Part shown: positions 15,115 to 23,854 of the stretch, piece after piece
Layout of the letters: the number at the start of each line of letters is the position of its first letter
How positions within the stretch are numbered: the first letter of the stretch is position 1
Position numbers and translations under genes: made by a program
Assembly (NCBI GenBank): GCA_945906795.1
Contig: CAMDRO010000013.1
Coordinates: forward strand, 1-45,499
Origin: Spirosoma fluviale
GTDB lineage: Bacteria > Bacteroidota > Bacteroidia > Cytophagales > Spirosomataceae
Length of the DNA: 45,499 nt
Direction of reading: 5' to 3'
Notes under the pieces: model-generated
The model's database searches: none
What the model saw: only the letters and a program-made list of their open reading frames with translations
Told to the model about the DNA's origin: nothing

Positions 15115-16395
15115 ATGGCAGTTGATGTATTATTAGGATTACAATGGGGAGATGAGGGGAAAGGAAAAATCGTGGATGTTTTAGCTCCTCGTTATCAAGT
15201 AGTTGCTCGTTTTCAAGGGGGTCCTAATGCTGGACATACACTTGAATTTGACGGATTTAAGCATGTATTACATCAAATACCTTCTGGAATTTTTCGTCAA
15301 GAAGTTCAAAATATTATTGGCAATGGAGTGGTTTTAGACCCCATTATTTTCAAAAAAGAGATTGATGGATTGGCTCATTTCAATTTAGATTTGCGCAAGA
15401 ATTTAGAAATTTCAAAAAAGGCTTCCATCATTTTACCTACGCACCGATTGCTAGATGCCGCGTATGAAAAAGCGAAGGGGGATGCCAAGATTGGTTCTAC
15501 CTTAAAGGGAATTGGCCCTACTTATACCGATAAAATCTCAAGACAAGGTTTGCGTGTGGGCGATATGATTTCACCCAATTTTCCTGAAAAATATAAAGCT
15601 TTAGTCGATCGTCACAAGGCTATTTTAGATGTATATAAGTTTGAATATGATTTAGCGGAGGCTGAAAAAGAGTTTTTTGCCGCGGTTGAATTCATGAAAG
15701 AATTTCAGTTGGTGGACAGTGAGTATGTTGTGAATCATGCGTTGAATGCCGGGAAAACGATTTTGGCTGAAGGGGCTCAAGGTTCATTATTGGATGTTGA
15801 CTTTGGATCTTATCCATTTGTCACTTCTTCCAATACCATTACGGCGGGTGCTTGTACCGGCTTGGGTGTGGCACCTAAAAATATTGGAGAGGTTTTTGGA
15901 ATATTTAAAGCGTATGCCACTCGGGTGGGTTCAGGACCTTTCCCAACGGAGTTAGAAGATGAGGTGGGGGAGCGGATGCGTCAAGAAGGGAGAGAGTTTG
16001 GTTCTACGACAGGCCGACCTCGACGTTGCGGTTGGATCGATCTACCCGCTTTAAAATATGCGATGATGATTAATGGGGTAACCCAATTAATTATGATGAA
16101 AGCGGATGTGTTAAATATTTTTGATGAAATTTTGGTGTGCACTGGCTATGAAATGCCGGATGGTTCGCTGACGGATCAAATTCCATTTGAAATAACTGAG
16201 ATTAAAGTGAAGCCCGTGTATGCAAGTCTAAAGGGCTGGCACTGTTCATTGGATGGAATGAGAAATTTCGACCAATTACCTGCCGAATTAACGGCTTATA
16301 TTGCATTCCTAGAGTCGCACTTAAATTTGCCTATTAATTTTATCTCGACTGGACCAGATCGCGAGGCCTGTGTTTTACGTGGGTCTTTAGCTTAA
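15115..16395 (+). CDS. purA: Adenylosuccinate synthase
   Basis: A 426-residue GTP-dependent enzyme joining IMP and aspartate, the first committed step from IMP to AMP. The N-terminal LLGLQWGDEGKGKIVDVL is the family P-loop-like signature. NAGHT, GIGPTYTDKISRQGLRVGD, and the SSNTITAGACTGLGV and GSTTGRPRRCGWIDLPALKYA blocks follow in the expected order. Length is normal. It starts 21 bases after the Fur-family gene and ends three bases before the next gene, so an operon is likely. Confidence 0.97.
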   Translation: MAVDVLLGLQWGDEGKGKIVDVLAPRYQVVARFQGGPNAGHTLEFDGFKHVLHQIPSGIFRQEVQNIIGNGVVLDPIIFKKEIDGLAHFNLDLRKNLEISKKASIILPTHRLLDAAYEKAKGDAKIGSTLKGIGPTYTDKISRQGLRVGDMISPNFPEKYKALVDRHKAILDVYKFEYDLAEAEKEFFAAVEFMKEFQLVDSEYVVNHALNAGKTILAEGAQGSLLDVDFGSYPFVTSSNTITAGACTGLGVAPKNIGEVFGIFKAYATRVGSGPFPTELEDEVGERMRQEGREFGSTTGRPRRCGWIDLPALKYAMMINGVTQLIMMKADVLNIFDEILVCTGYEMPDGSLTDQIPFEITEIKVKPVYASLKGWHCSLDGMRNFDQLPAELTAYIAFLESHLNLPINFISTGPDREACVLRGSLA

Positions 16396-16398
16396 AAA

Positions 16399-17007
16399 AT
16401 GGAACTGGAGAAAAATCATTTGGCCGATTTGTTTCAATATGATGCCATTTATTGGGTGCCTGCAGATCGAGAATCTGTTGAGATTCAAGCGAAGGGCAGC
16501 TCTCCAATTAATGATTCATCCCAACAGGGGAAAGATCATTCTTCGCTGTCCAAAGAAAATTTGGCTGGGCCAATAGCCGCTGCCAAACCCGAATCCTTAG
16601 AGAGTTCATTTGAATCAGCACCCTCGTTAGACGGGGAATCTTCAAAAAGCAATAAGCCCATTTCTACTCCATGGGTTGTTGTAGGCCAAATATCGGAGCT
16701 AGAAAAAACGCGGTTGAATTTAATTTTTTCAGCGCCCCCTATGTTATTGTCGGCGCAAGATTGGAGTATTTATGAGCCCAAAGATGACGAGCCCTTACTT
16801 ACTGAATTTGTTCAACATGCGGGGGCTAATAAATTTATATTTTTAGGCCAACAACCACCTATTTGGCAATCTGATTTCCAAGTGACTGAACTGGTTCAAA
16901 TGGAAGAAAAATCAGTTTATTTCTTCCCTCGCTTGATATCAACCTTGACGGATAGCGAAAAATCATTGAAATTAGTTTTTTGGAATGCGCTGAAATCGAT
17001 GATATAA
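16399..17007 (+). CDS. Unrecognised protein downstream of purA
   Basis: A 202-residue soluble protein with no signal peptide. Residues about 31-92 are low-complexity, rich in Ser, Glu, Pro and Lys, and probably disordered. The flanking parts look folded: an N-terminal segment (LADLFQYDAIYWVP) and a C-terminal alpha/beta part (LNLIFSAPPMLLSAQDW, NKFIFLGQQPPIW, TDSEKSLKLVFWNALKSM). The ending, short helices with a conserved Trp, loosely recalls the DNA polymerase III psi subunit, but the likeness is weak and I do not assign it. It follows purA after three bases and is probably co-transcribed. The repeat cluster begins about 15 bases after its stop. Confidence 0.7.
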   Translation: MELEKNHLADLFQYDAIYWVPADRESVEIQAKGSSPINDSSQQGKDHSSLSKENLAGPIAAAKPESLESSFESAPSLDGESSKSNKPISTPWVVVGQISELEKTRLNLIFSAPPMLLSAQDWSIYEPKDDEPLLTEFVQHAGANKFIFLGQQPPIWQSDFQVTELVQMEEKSVYFFPRLISTLTDSEKSLKLVFWNALKSMI

Positions 17008-17023
17008 AATCGTTTTGCGAATT

Positions 17024-17048
17024 GTAGAGACGTGATACTTCGCGTCTA
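17024..17048 (+). repeat. Inverted, diverged copy of the GTAGAGACGCG palindromic repeat
   Basis: GTAGAGACGTGATACTTCGCGTCTA is the reverse-orientation relative of the three units at 17103-17199, with a few changes in one arm. It lies just after the stop of the unrecognised gene and can pair with the downstream units. Confidence 0.85.
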
Positions 17049-17102
17049 TTACTCGATTTTAAAATCATTATTTTTTTCCCAACGGATGTGTGTACAAAAA
17101 AT

Positions 17103-17199
17103 TAGACGCGAGGTATCGCGTCTCTACAATTTGGATTTTAGACGCGAGGTATCGCGTCTCTACAATTTAGATTTTAGACGCGAGGTATCGCGTCTCTAC
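17103..17199. repeat. Three tandem palindromic repeats, 36-bp period
   Basis: Three identical 25-bp units start at 17103, 17139 and 17175. Each has an 8-bp palindromic core (AGACGCGA and TCGCGTCT around GGTA) followed by CTAC. The 11-bp spacers (AATTTGGATTT and AATTTAGATTT) differ by one base. The third unit supplies the TAG stop of tsaD (17196-17198). Similar GTAGAGACGCG palindromes are known as dispersed repeats in Bacteroidota and cyanobacteria. They lie between convergent genes, where hairpins could help end transcription. Confidence 0.9.
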
Positions 17200-18194
17200 C
17201 AGGGATATCTGGCTAATGGGCTGACATCTTGCCCACAAAATTCACCCGCTTCGAATTTGAAATGGCCTGCCATGGCGATCATCCCTGCGTTATCTGTGCA
17301 ATAGGAAAAAGCGGGGATGAAAACTTGCCAATTATTTTCTTCGCCTAATTCCTGCAACCTTTTTCGTAAGCCTGAATTGGCAGATACCCCACCCGCTATT
17401 GCGATGGAAGAACAATTTTTTTCGCGCATTGCCTTTTTGACTTTACGCAATAGAATTTCAATGAGTGTTTTTTGTACCGAAGCGCAAATATCAGCCTTGT
17501 TTTCCTCAATAAAATTGGGATTAAGTTTTACTTCTTTTTGTAGAAAATATAGGATTGCCGTTTTAATTCCTGAAAATGAAAAATCTAAGCCGGGCATTTC
17601 GCCCATGGGAAATGGGTATTTGTCAGGATTCCCTTCTTTGGCAAGCTTATCGATTAAAGGTCCTCCTGGGTAAGGAAGTCCAATTAATTTAGCCGTTTTG
17701 TCAAATGCTTCGCCAACGGCATCATCCTGAGTTTCCCCAATGATTTGCATGTGTAGCGGGCCTTCCACCCAGACCAACTGTGTATGTCCGCCACTTACCG
17801 TTAAGCACAAAAAGGGAAATTGAGGCCTAGGTTCTTCAATGAAATGCGCCAAAACATGGGCTTGCATGTGATTTACCTCAATCAATGGAATGTCTAAACT
17901 TAGGGCCAGTGACTTGGCAAATGACGTTCCTACCATGAGAGCTCCAAGCAAACCGGGTCCTCGTGTAAATGCGATGGCATTCAAGTCATTTTTGTTTATA
18001 TTTGCCTTTTGCAGAGCTTCCTGTACGACAGGAATAATAGATTTTTGATGTGCCCTGCTAGCTAATTCGGGAACGACGCCTCCCCACTCGCTATGAATTA
18101 ATTGAGTGGAAATGACGTTTGATTTTAACTCGCCGTCGACCATTATCGCCGCTGAGGTTTCATCACAAGAAGATTCAATCGCTAGTAAAATCAT
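17196..18194 (-). CDS. tsaD: tRNA N6-threonylcarbamoyladenosine transferase TsaD
   Basis: A 332-residue ASKHA-fold enzyme that, with TsaB and TsaE, places the threonylcarbamoyl group on A37 of tRNAs reading ANN codons. Signatures: AIESSCDETSAA at the N-terminus, the metal-binding NHMQAHVLAH near residues 107-116, LTVSGGHTQLV, the DFSFSGIKTA segment and AGGVSANSGLR. Length is normal for the family. The last residues (ARYPW) and the TAG stop extend into the third palindromic repeat, so the end of the gene appears reshaped by repeat insertion. It is divergent from tamB. Confidence 0.97.
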   Translation of the reverse strand: MILLAIESSCDETSAAIMVDGELKSNVISTQLIHSEWGGVVPELASRAHQKSIIPVVQEALQKANINKNDLNAIAFTRGPGLLGALMVGTSFAKSLALSLDIPLIEVNHMQAHVLAHFIEEPRPQFPFLCLTVSGGHTQLVWVEGPLHMQIIGETQDDAVGEAFDKTAKLIGLPYPGGPLIDKLAKEGNPDKYPFPMGEMPGLDFSFSGIKTAILYFLQKEVKLNPNFIEENKADICASVQKTLIEILLRKVKKAMREKNCSSIAIAGGVSANSGLRKRLQELGEENNWQVFIPAFSYCTDNAGMIAMAGHFKFEAGEFCGQDVSPLARYPW

Positions 18195-18207
18195 AAAAAT
18201 TAGTTTG

Positions 18208-18215
18208 CAAAAATA
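18208..18215 (-). promoter_or_regulatory. Bacteroidota -7 element for tsaD (TATTTTTG)
   Basis: On the minus strand TATTTTTG fits TAnnTTTG and ends 13 bases before the tsaD ATG. No convincing -33 TTG lies at the right distance, so this is a weak assignment. Confidence 0.35.
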
Positions 18216-18260
18216 AGGTAATTAAAACATAATTTGGTTTTTTTTCATTAAAAGAAAAAT

Positions 18261-21200
18261 ATGGTCAAATACCTAAAGATCCTCGCAAAATCAGTCCTAT
18301 ATGGATTGGTTGGGATTTTTTTGCTATTTTTTTCCATCATTTTGCTTTTGCGTGCGCCATCTAGTCAAATCCTATTAGCGAAATACTTTGCTCCCAAAAT
18401 TGAAAAAGCCATTGGATACCCGCTCACATTGGACGGAATCCAGCTTAAGTTTTTTGACGAAATAAGCTTTTGGGGTTTGCGGGTTAAAGATCCTTGGGGC
18501 AAGGACATGATTTACATTGAAAAATTAGACATTAATTTCAGTATTTCAGATTTGTTTTTGAATGGTTCAAAGCCATCGATGGAACATGCGCAATTGATTC
18601 GCCCCAAAGTTCATTTAATTTTAGAAAAAAAATCAGGTAAGATAAATCTGAATGAGTTTATTGACCGTATTGTTGCCTATGTGAATAAAAATTCAAACTC
18701 CACCAGTACGGAATCCAGTTTGTTTAAAATTCATTCGGCCCAAGTAGTTGACGGTACTTTTATACTCGACGACGAGCAAGAAAAAAATCTAGCCACACCC
18801 ACACATTTTGATTTGTCGCATTTCAGTTTTGTTAAAATCAATGCCCAAGTAGCCAATTTTTTTGTTCACGGTGATACCATAGGACTTCAGACGATAGGTT
18901 TTCGGACGATTGACCCTTCCAGTAAATTTCAAGTTAAAAAGTTGGACACCAAGTTTATGATTTCAGATCGTCAAATGCGATTTGATGAATTGACACTCTT
19001 TTTTAATGATTCATATGTCGGCGATCATGTGCACATGAATTATACAAAAATAAACGACTTGACGAAGTGGATTACGAAAGTTGAGATGGTCGGCAACCTA
19101 AAAAATAGCCAAGTTAATGGGGAGGATTTAGGACGATTTGTTAATGCCATGTATGATTATAAGGGGTATTATCAGTTGAATGGCCAACTTATTGGCTCGG
19201 TGGCCAATTTGGCACTTAAAAATTTCGAGCTAGGATTTGGCCAGAAATCTAAGTTGAAAGGTAATTTTAGTTTTAAAGGATTGCCCAACGTGACCACCAC
19301 AGAAATGGATTTTTCGATGAATAATTCCATTTTTTTCCCCAATGATTTGGCTGTTTTTATCACGCAAGGGGCGTCTGAAAAAATGAAAATATTGGGCTCC
19401 GTTGCTTTTGATGGTAAATTTAAAGGCACTTATGACAACTTCCAGACATCGGGCCAATTGAACACCGGTTTAGGATATATGGAGGGAGACTTTAAGCTGA
19501 AACTTAAAGATTCTATGGCATTATCCACCTATGATGGGAGTGTTAAATTAGCCAAATTCAAATTAGGGAAACTGTTAGATATTGAACCTTACGTTGGCAA
19601 TATCGATTTAATAGGTAAAATTAAAGGATCCGGTTTTTCTAAAAAATCTGCCCATGTTGATTTTGATGGTAAGCTTTCTGAAATCACTTTTAACCAATAT
19701 GCGTATAAATATGTGAGCTTAAAAGGGAATTTCCAGCGGCAATTATTTAAAGGAAATGTGGCCGTGAAAGACACCCATTTTGTGGCTGAAATGTCAGGTG
19801 AAATCAATTTGCAACAAGCTAAAGCTGCGTATTTGTTAGAGGGCAAGATTGGACATGCCGACCTAGCTAAATTACATTGGGGTACGGAAGATGTTCAGAT
19901 TAAAACGGGTTTCGATTTGAACATTAAATTTACCGACATCGATGATTTGTTGGGTAAGGCAGTTTTCACCGATATTCTGATTAAAAAACCTCAAATGGAT
20001 GATTTGACTTTAGGATTAATTTCCTTTACGGCCAATGAAAACAATGTGGGATTCAGGCAGTACCGATTAAATTCTGATTTGATTTCCGTGGAGCTTAATG
20101 GAGATTTTAAGCCGACTAAAATGAAAACAGAGTTGGAGCAATTAGCCGATGAATATATATTTTATTTTAATAAAAAAGAAGACGAACGAAGCGCTTATTA
20201 CAGCAAGAGAAAATATGATATCAATGATAAATATTTTGCTGATTTCACCATCATTTGCCATCAAGCCCAACCAATTTTGTCGAGGTTTTATCCGTCGATT
20301 GGCATAGGCCGAAATACTATTTTCACAGGAAATATTTCGAAGGGGAGGACCTATTCTGTCAGCTTGGAATCCTATCCTGACACCCTTGTTTTTGGTGGAT
20401 ATAAATTTTATCAATCCGTTTTTTCACTTCAAAGTTCCAAGTTTTTAGGGGGTCCTGAAGTGTCCTCTAGCCTTGTTTTCCAATCAAGAAGGCAACAATT
20501 GAATTTTTTAACTCCGACGGAAAACTTTAAATTAAATGCACTTTGGGATCAGGACCGAATTAATTTTGATGTTGATTTCAAGCAGACAGGAGAAGATAAT
20601 ACAGCACATTTTGGAGGTAATTGGAGATTTGAAAAAGACGGTTTATCCTTGAGATTTAAGGATTCGTACCTGAAAATTTTGGGACAAGATTGGGCGTTTG
20701 ATCCTGAAAACAAGGTGACCCTGAAGGGCCAAGAATGGAAAGCCGAGCATGTATTAATTTCAAATAAAAAACAATCGATTGCCTTGCAAGGTAGCCTGTC
20801 CATGGATTCGACCGAAACATTGAGATTCCGAGCCAATAAATTCCAATTAGCTACCCTTGAGCCTCTTCTTGCCATTAAAGCGAATGGAGAATTGAATGCT
20901 GAAATTAGTGTCCAAAACTGGTACCAAAACACGCGCGTGGACTCATGGATGATTATTGATTCACTTCGATTGGATAAATTTTATATGGGTAATTTTCAAG
21001 GCGTAGGGACTTATATGGCCGAATCCCAGCGAATGGATTTGAACTACACCTTAAATCGTTTGGGTGAACCCGTTTTGTCCATTAGCGGTCAATATAAACC
21101 TTATGCAGACGGGGACCAATTGGCCCTAAAAGCGGAATTAAATCGGACCAATCTTGAAATCTTAGAGCCATTTACGCGAGGTGTTTTTTCAGGATTAGCC

Positions 21201-22730
21201 GGCGAGGCTTCTGGTGAATTAAAAATTAGGGGTCAGTTTAATGACCCTAACTTTAGTGGAAAAGTGGTCGTTCAGAAGGGAAAAGTCAATTTTGATTATT
21301 TAAATACGGCTATTCTTGTTAGCGACACGGTCTCGTTTCAAGGGCGTCAGATTTTAGCTAAAAATTGGCAACTTAAAGATAATGATGGCAACGTAGCTAA
21401 GCTAAATGGCCAACTCAATTTTCCAAAGGATAAGCCTTTGGAAATGTCATTAATGGCCGATCTGACTCGGTATAAAATTTTAAATACGCAGAAGAGCCCA
21501 AGCTCCTTTTATTATGGTACGGGTTATGCAAGTGGCTTATTTCAGTTAGATGGAACCTTGGATAATCTGCTCATTTCAGGAAACTTAAAAAGTGAAAAGG
21601 GTACACGATTATTTATTCCTTTAGATCGGGAATCGGAAACAAATGTTGATGATGATTTTGAGTTTTTAAGTCAAACGGTTAAAACCGAGACGGCCAACGA
21701 AAAGCTAGTTTCTGCCCAATCAAAAGACAATGGCATACGTTTAGATTTGATGTTAAATCTGACGCCCGAGGCCTATGGGGAAGTCCAATTGGATAGCAAA
21801 AAAGGAGATATCATGCGCGGCTATGGTACAGGTGGCATTCGGATGACAATGGATAAAAAGGGTGATTTTAAGATGCTAGGTGACTATGCGATCGACCAAG
21901 GTGATTATACGTTCTCACTTCAAAACATTATTAATAAAAAATTTGCTATTCAACGGGGATCTAAAATTTCATGGACCGGGAGTCCTTTGGATGCGAACAT
22001 CAACATGAAAGCAATTTATACGCAATACGCTAGTTTGTTTCCCATACTTTTAGATACGACCAACAAAGGGAATTTGCCGGAGTTTAAGCGTCGCTACCCT
22101 GTAGATGTGGTCATTAATTTGCAGGATAGGCTGCTAGCTCCTAATGTCTCTTTCGATATAGGAATCCGTGATTACCCGAAAGATGTTACCTTGAACAGTG
22201 CGGTGACAGCCTTTGCTAATCGAATAAAAACCGACGAACAAGAGTTGACCCGACAGGTTAGTAATGTCCTTCTTTTTGGCCAATTAGTCTCGCCTTTTGG
22301 AGCTAGTGGACTGGTGCTTGGTAATTTAATGGGGAATTTTACCGAGATGCTATCGAATCAGCTGAGCAATTTGGCCTCAGAAATTAACAAGGATTTGAAC
22401 ATAGACGTTTATTTAGGTGGGGGTAATTTTACCCAGGAAATATTGACCAACTTACAGTTGCGCGCTTCTTATAATGTGAATGACCGATTGCGAATTACAC
22501 GTAGTGGAGGATTTACAGATGCCCGAAATCAGACGACTCCGCAGATTTTATTGGGTGATTGGGCTTTGGAATGGTTTGTTAAAAAAGATGGGAGCCTGCG
22601 TACAAAAATGTATAATCGAAATGTACAAACGACTCTTTTAGGATCCTTAAACTCCTATCAAATTAATCAAACCTTAGGAGCGAGTATTTTGTATAATAAG
22701 AGCTTTAATTCGTTCTTTGGCGCTAAATAA
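18261..22730 (+). CDS. tamB: TamB-like inner-membrane/periplasmic translocation protein
   Basis: A very large protein (1489 residues) with one N-terminal membrane helix (VLYGLVGIFLLFFSIILLL) and a long periplasmic body rich in beta strands, as in the AsmA/TamB family that forms a groove bridging the inner and outer membranes. The final 400 residues form the conserved TamB (DUF490) domain, including RGYGTGGIRMTMDKKGDF, DYAIDQGDYTFSLQNIINKKF and LNIDVYLGGG. Family members support outer-membrane protein assembly and phospholipid transport. It is divergent from tsaD and ends in the hairpin at 22752-22775. Full length, no sign of damage. Confidence 0.9.
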   Translation: MVKYLKILAKSVLYGLVGIFLLFFSIILLLRAPSSQILLAKYFAPKIEKAIGYPLTLDGIQLKFFDEISFWGLRVKDPWGKDMIYIEKLDINFSISDLFLNGSKPSMEHAQLIRPKVHLILEKKSGKINLNEFIDRIVAYVNKNSNSTSTESSLFKIHSAQVVDGTFILDDEQEKNLATPTHFDLSHFSFVKINAQVANFFVHGDTIGLQTIGFRTIDPSSKFQVKKLDTKFMISDRQMRFDELTLFFNDSYVGDHVHMNYTKINDLTKWITKVEMVGNLKNSQVNGEDLGRFVNAMYDYKGYYQLNGQLIGSVANLALKNFELGFGQKSKLKGNFSFKGLPNVTTTEMDFSMNNSIFFPNDLAVFITQGASEKMKILGSVAFDGKFKGTYDNFQTSGQLNTGLGYMEGDFKLKLKDSMALSTYDGSVKLAKFKLGKLLDIEPYVGNIDLIGKIKGSGFSKKSAHVDFDGKLSEITFNQYAYKYVSLKGNFQRQLFKGNVAVKDTHFVAEMSGEINLQQAKAAYLLEGKIGHADLAKLHWGTEDVQIKTGFDLNIKFTDIDDLLGKAVFTDILIKKPQMDDLTLGLISFTANENNVGFRQYRLNSDLISVELNGDFKPTKMKTELEQLADEYIFYFNKKEDERSAYYSKRKYDINDKYFADFTIICHQAQPILSRFYPSIGIGRNTIFTGNISKGRTYSVSLESYPDTLVFGGYKFYQSVFSLQSSKFLGGPEVSSSLVFQSRRQQLNFLTPTENFKLNALWDQDRINFDVDFKQTGEDNTAHFGGNWRFEKDGLSLRFKDSYLKILGQDWAFDPENKVTLKGQEWKAEHVLISNKKQSIALQGSLSMDSTETLRFRANKFQLATLEPLLAIKANGELNAEISVQNWYQNTRVDSWMIIDSLRLDKFYMGNFQGVGTYMAESQRMDLNYTLNRLGEPVLSISGQYKPYADGDQLALKAELNRTNLEILEPFTRGVFSGLAGEASGELKIRGQFNDPNFSGKVVVQKGKVNFDYLNTAILVSDTVSFQGRQILAKNWQLKDNDGNVAKLNGQLNFPKDKPLEMSLMADLTRYKILNTQKSPSSFYYGTGYASGLFQLDGTLDNLLISGNLKSEKGTRLFIPLDRESETNVDDDFEFLSQTVKTETANEKLVSAQSKDNGIRLDLMLNLTPEAYGEVQLDSKKGDIMRGYGTGGIRMTMDKKGDFKMLGDYAIDQGDYTFSLQNIINKKFAIQRGSKISWTGSPLDANINMKAIYTQYASLFPILLDTTNKGNLPEFKRRYPVDVVINLQDRLLAPNVSFDIGIRDYPKDVTLNSAVTAFANRIKTDEQELTRQVSNVLLFGQLVSPFGASGLVLGNLMGNFTEMLSNQLSNLASEINKDLNIDVYLGGGNFTQEILTNLQLRASYNVNDRLRITRSGGFTDARNQTTPQILLGDWALEWFVKKDGSLRTKMYNRNVQTTLLGSLNSYQINQTLGASILYNKSFNSFFGAK

Positions 22731-22751
22731 TGCTTACAAGCCCATCAAAAA

Positions 22752-22775
22752 AAAGAGCCGCAATTGCGGCTCTTT
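22752..22775. terminator. Bidirectional hairpin terminator between tamB and coiled-coil gene
   Basis: AAAGAGCCGC (22752-22761) and GCGGCTCTTT (22766-22775) form a perfect 10-bp stem with an AATT loop. An A run precedes and T's follow, so it can terminate transcription from both convergent genes. Confidence 0.85.
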
Positions 22776-22796
22776 AAAGTTTTGAATAGGGGTAAT

Positions 22797-23738
22797 TTAC
22801 CTGACCACAAACGTGCCATTCCCAATTGCAAATCCTTCTGAATACATTTCGATTGAATATTTTCCTGGCTTGTAAACAACTCCACCGCGCGAATAAAGTA
22901 CAGCAACTTCCTGGTTATCATTTGAGTAGGAAACTACTTGAGAAGTAGTAAAAGGAATATCTTTACCTCCTTGATTTATTTTACCTGATCCCACTGCCTC
23001 GTCTGACAATGTGCTTCCTTCGCCATCTAAAATACGTACGTAAATAGTTTTGTTCTCCAATTTAGTGATTGGATTCGTAGCTAAATTGAAGACGATTTTC
23101 AATTTATCAATTCTTTTTCCTCCTAATTTAGCTTTCTCTGTTTCTTTTCCTTTCGCGTTTACGGCTAGTACACGAATGTTCTGCGCTTTCAAAGCCGCAC
23201 CGATACTTACCTTACGCGCTAATTCTTTATTTTTTGCAGCTACGTCAGATAAGGTATCACTTAAGTTCTTATTGACCGTTTTTAAGCCCGTATTTTCAGT
23301 GTTTAACGTCTGGTTTTGAGTGCTTAATACCTGGTTGTTTTCCGTCAAAACTCCGTTTTGTTTTTTCAGTTCAACAATATCCCCATCCTTTTGCGCGAGA
23401 ATCAAATCGTATTCTTTTATTTTAGCTAAATAAGATTCCACTGTTGCATGATTTGCTTTTTTTAGCGAAGATTTATCTTTCTCTAATTGCAATTTCAAAG
23501 CTTCTAGGTCTGCAACTTGGCCTCCTAATGCTTTGATTTCAGCTATTTTACTATCTAACTGAGTCGAAATAGAATCTAATTTAACTCGTGTGTTAGCTAA
23601 TTCAGTCGCTTTTTCTTCGATACTAGTCGCTTGTATTTTGGTCAGTTGGTTCGACCTGTAATACAAGACTCCAAATACTGCAGTTAATACAGCAAGGACA
23701 ATGAGTGCAATCTTGGACGTGTTGTTATTTGATTCCAT
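22797..23738 (-). CDS. Membrane-anchored coiled-coil protein
   Basis: A 313-residue protein with one N-terminal membrane helix (IALIVLAVLTAVFGVLYY, residues 9-26). A long coiled coil follows (about 35-175) with heptad Leu/Ile/Val and many Lys, Glu and Gln. The C-terminal part (about 175-313) is beta-rich (IRVLAVNAKGKE, KLKIVFNLATNP, IYVRILDGEG, KYSIEMYSEGFAIG), probably one periplasmic domain. I recognise it as a Bacteroidota-type protein of unknown role. A structural or envelope-spanning function is plausible. The promoter at 23780-23787 and terminator at 22752-22775 suggest it is transcribed alone. Confidence 0.75.
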   Translation of the reverse strand: MESNNNTSKIALIVLAVLTAVFGVLYYRSNQLTKIQATSIEEKATELANTRVKLDSISTQLDSKIAEIKALGGQVADLEALKLQLEKDKSSLKKANHATVESYLAKIKEYDLILAQKDGDIVELKKQNGVLTENNQVLSTQNQTLNTENTGLKTVNKNLSDTLSDVAAKNKELARKVSIGAALKAQNIRVLAVNAKGKETEKAKLGGKRIDKLKIVFNLATNPITKLENKTIYVRILDGEGSTLSDEAVGSGKINQGGKDIPFTTSQVVSYSNDNQEVAVLYSRGGVVYKPGKYSIEMYSEGFAIGNGTFVVR

Positions 23739-23779
23739 TATGTTTGACTTATTTATTAAAGGGTTTGTTTAATTTATCT

Positions 23780-23787
23780 CAAAAGTA
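23780..23787 (-). promoter_or_regulatory. Bacteroidota -7 element for the coiled-coil gene (TACTTTTG)
   Basis: TACTTTTG on the minus strand fits TAnnTTTG about 41 bases upstream of the ATG. The -33 triplet at 19 bases is ATG instead of TTG (two of three match). Confidence 0.45.
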
Positions 23788-23854
23788 CAATAATTAATTT
23801 AAAATTCATTTCTATGTGCCTTTTTGGTTAATTTGCATGAATAAATGAGTAAAT

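Noticed and set aside
17103..17199. CRISPR array (25-bp repeats at a regular 36-base period)
   Set aside because: The spacers are only 11 bases and almost identical to each other, the units are palindromes, and no cas genes are nearby. This is a tandem palindromic repeat.
17032..17304. 90-codon open frame with three identical REVSRLYNLDF-type repeats
   Set aside because: The repeated peptide is merely the translation of the 36-bp DNA repeats and the frame then runs antisense into tsaD.
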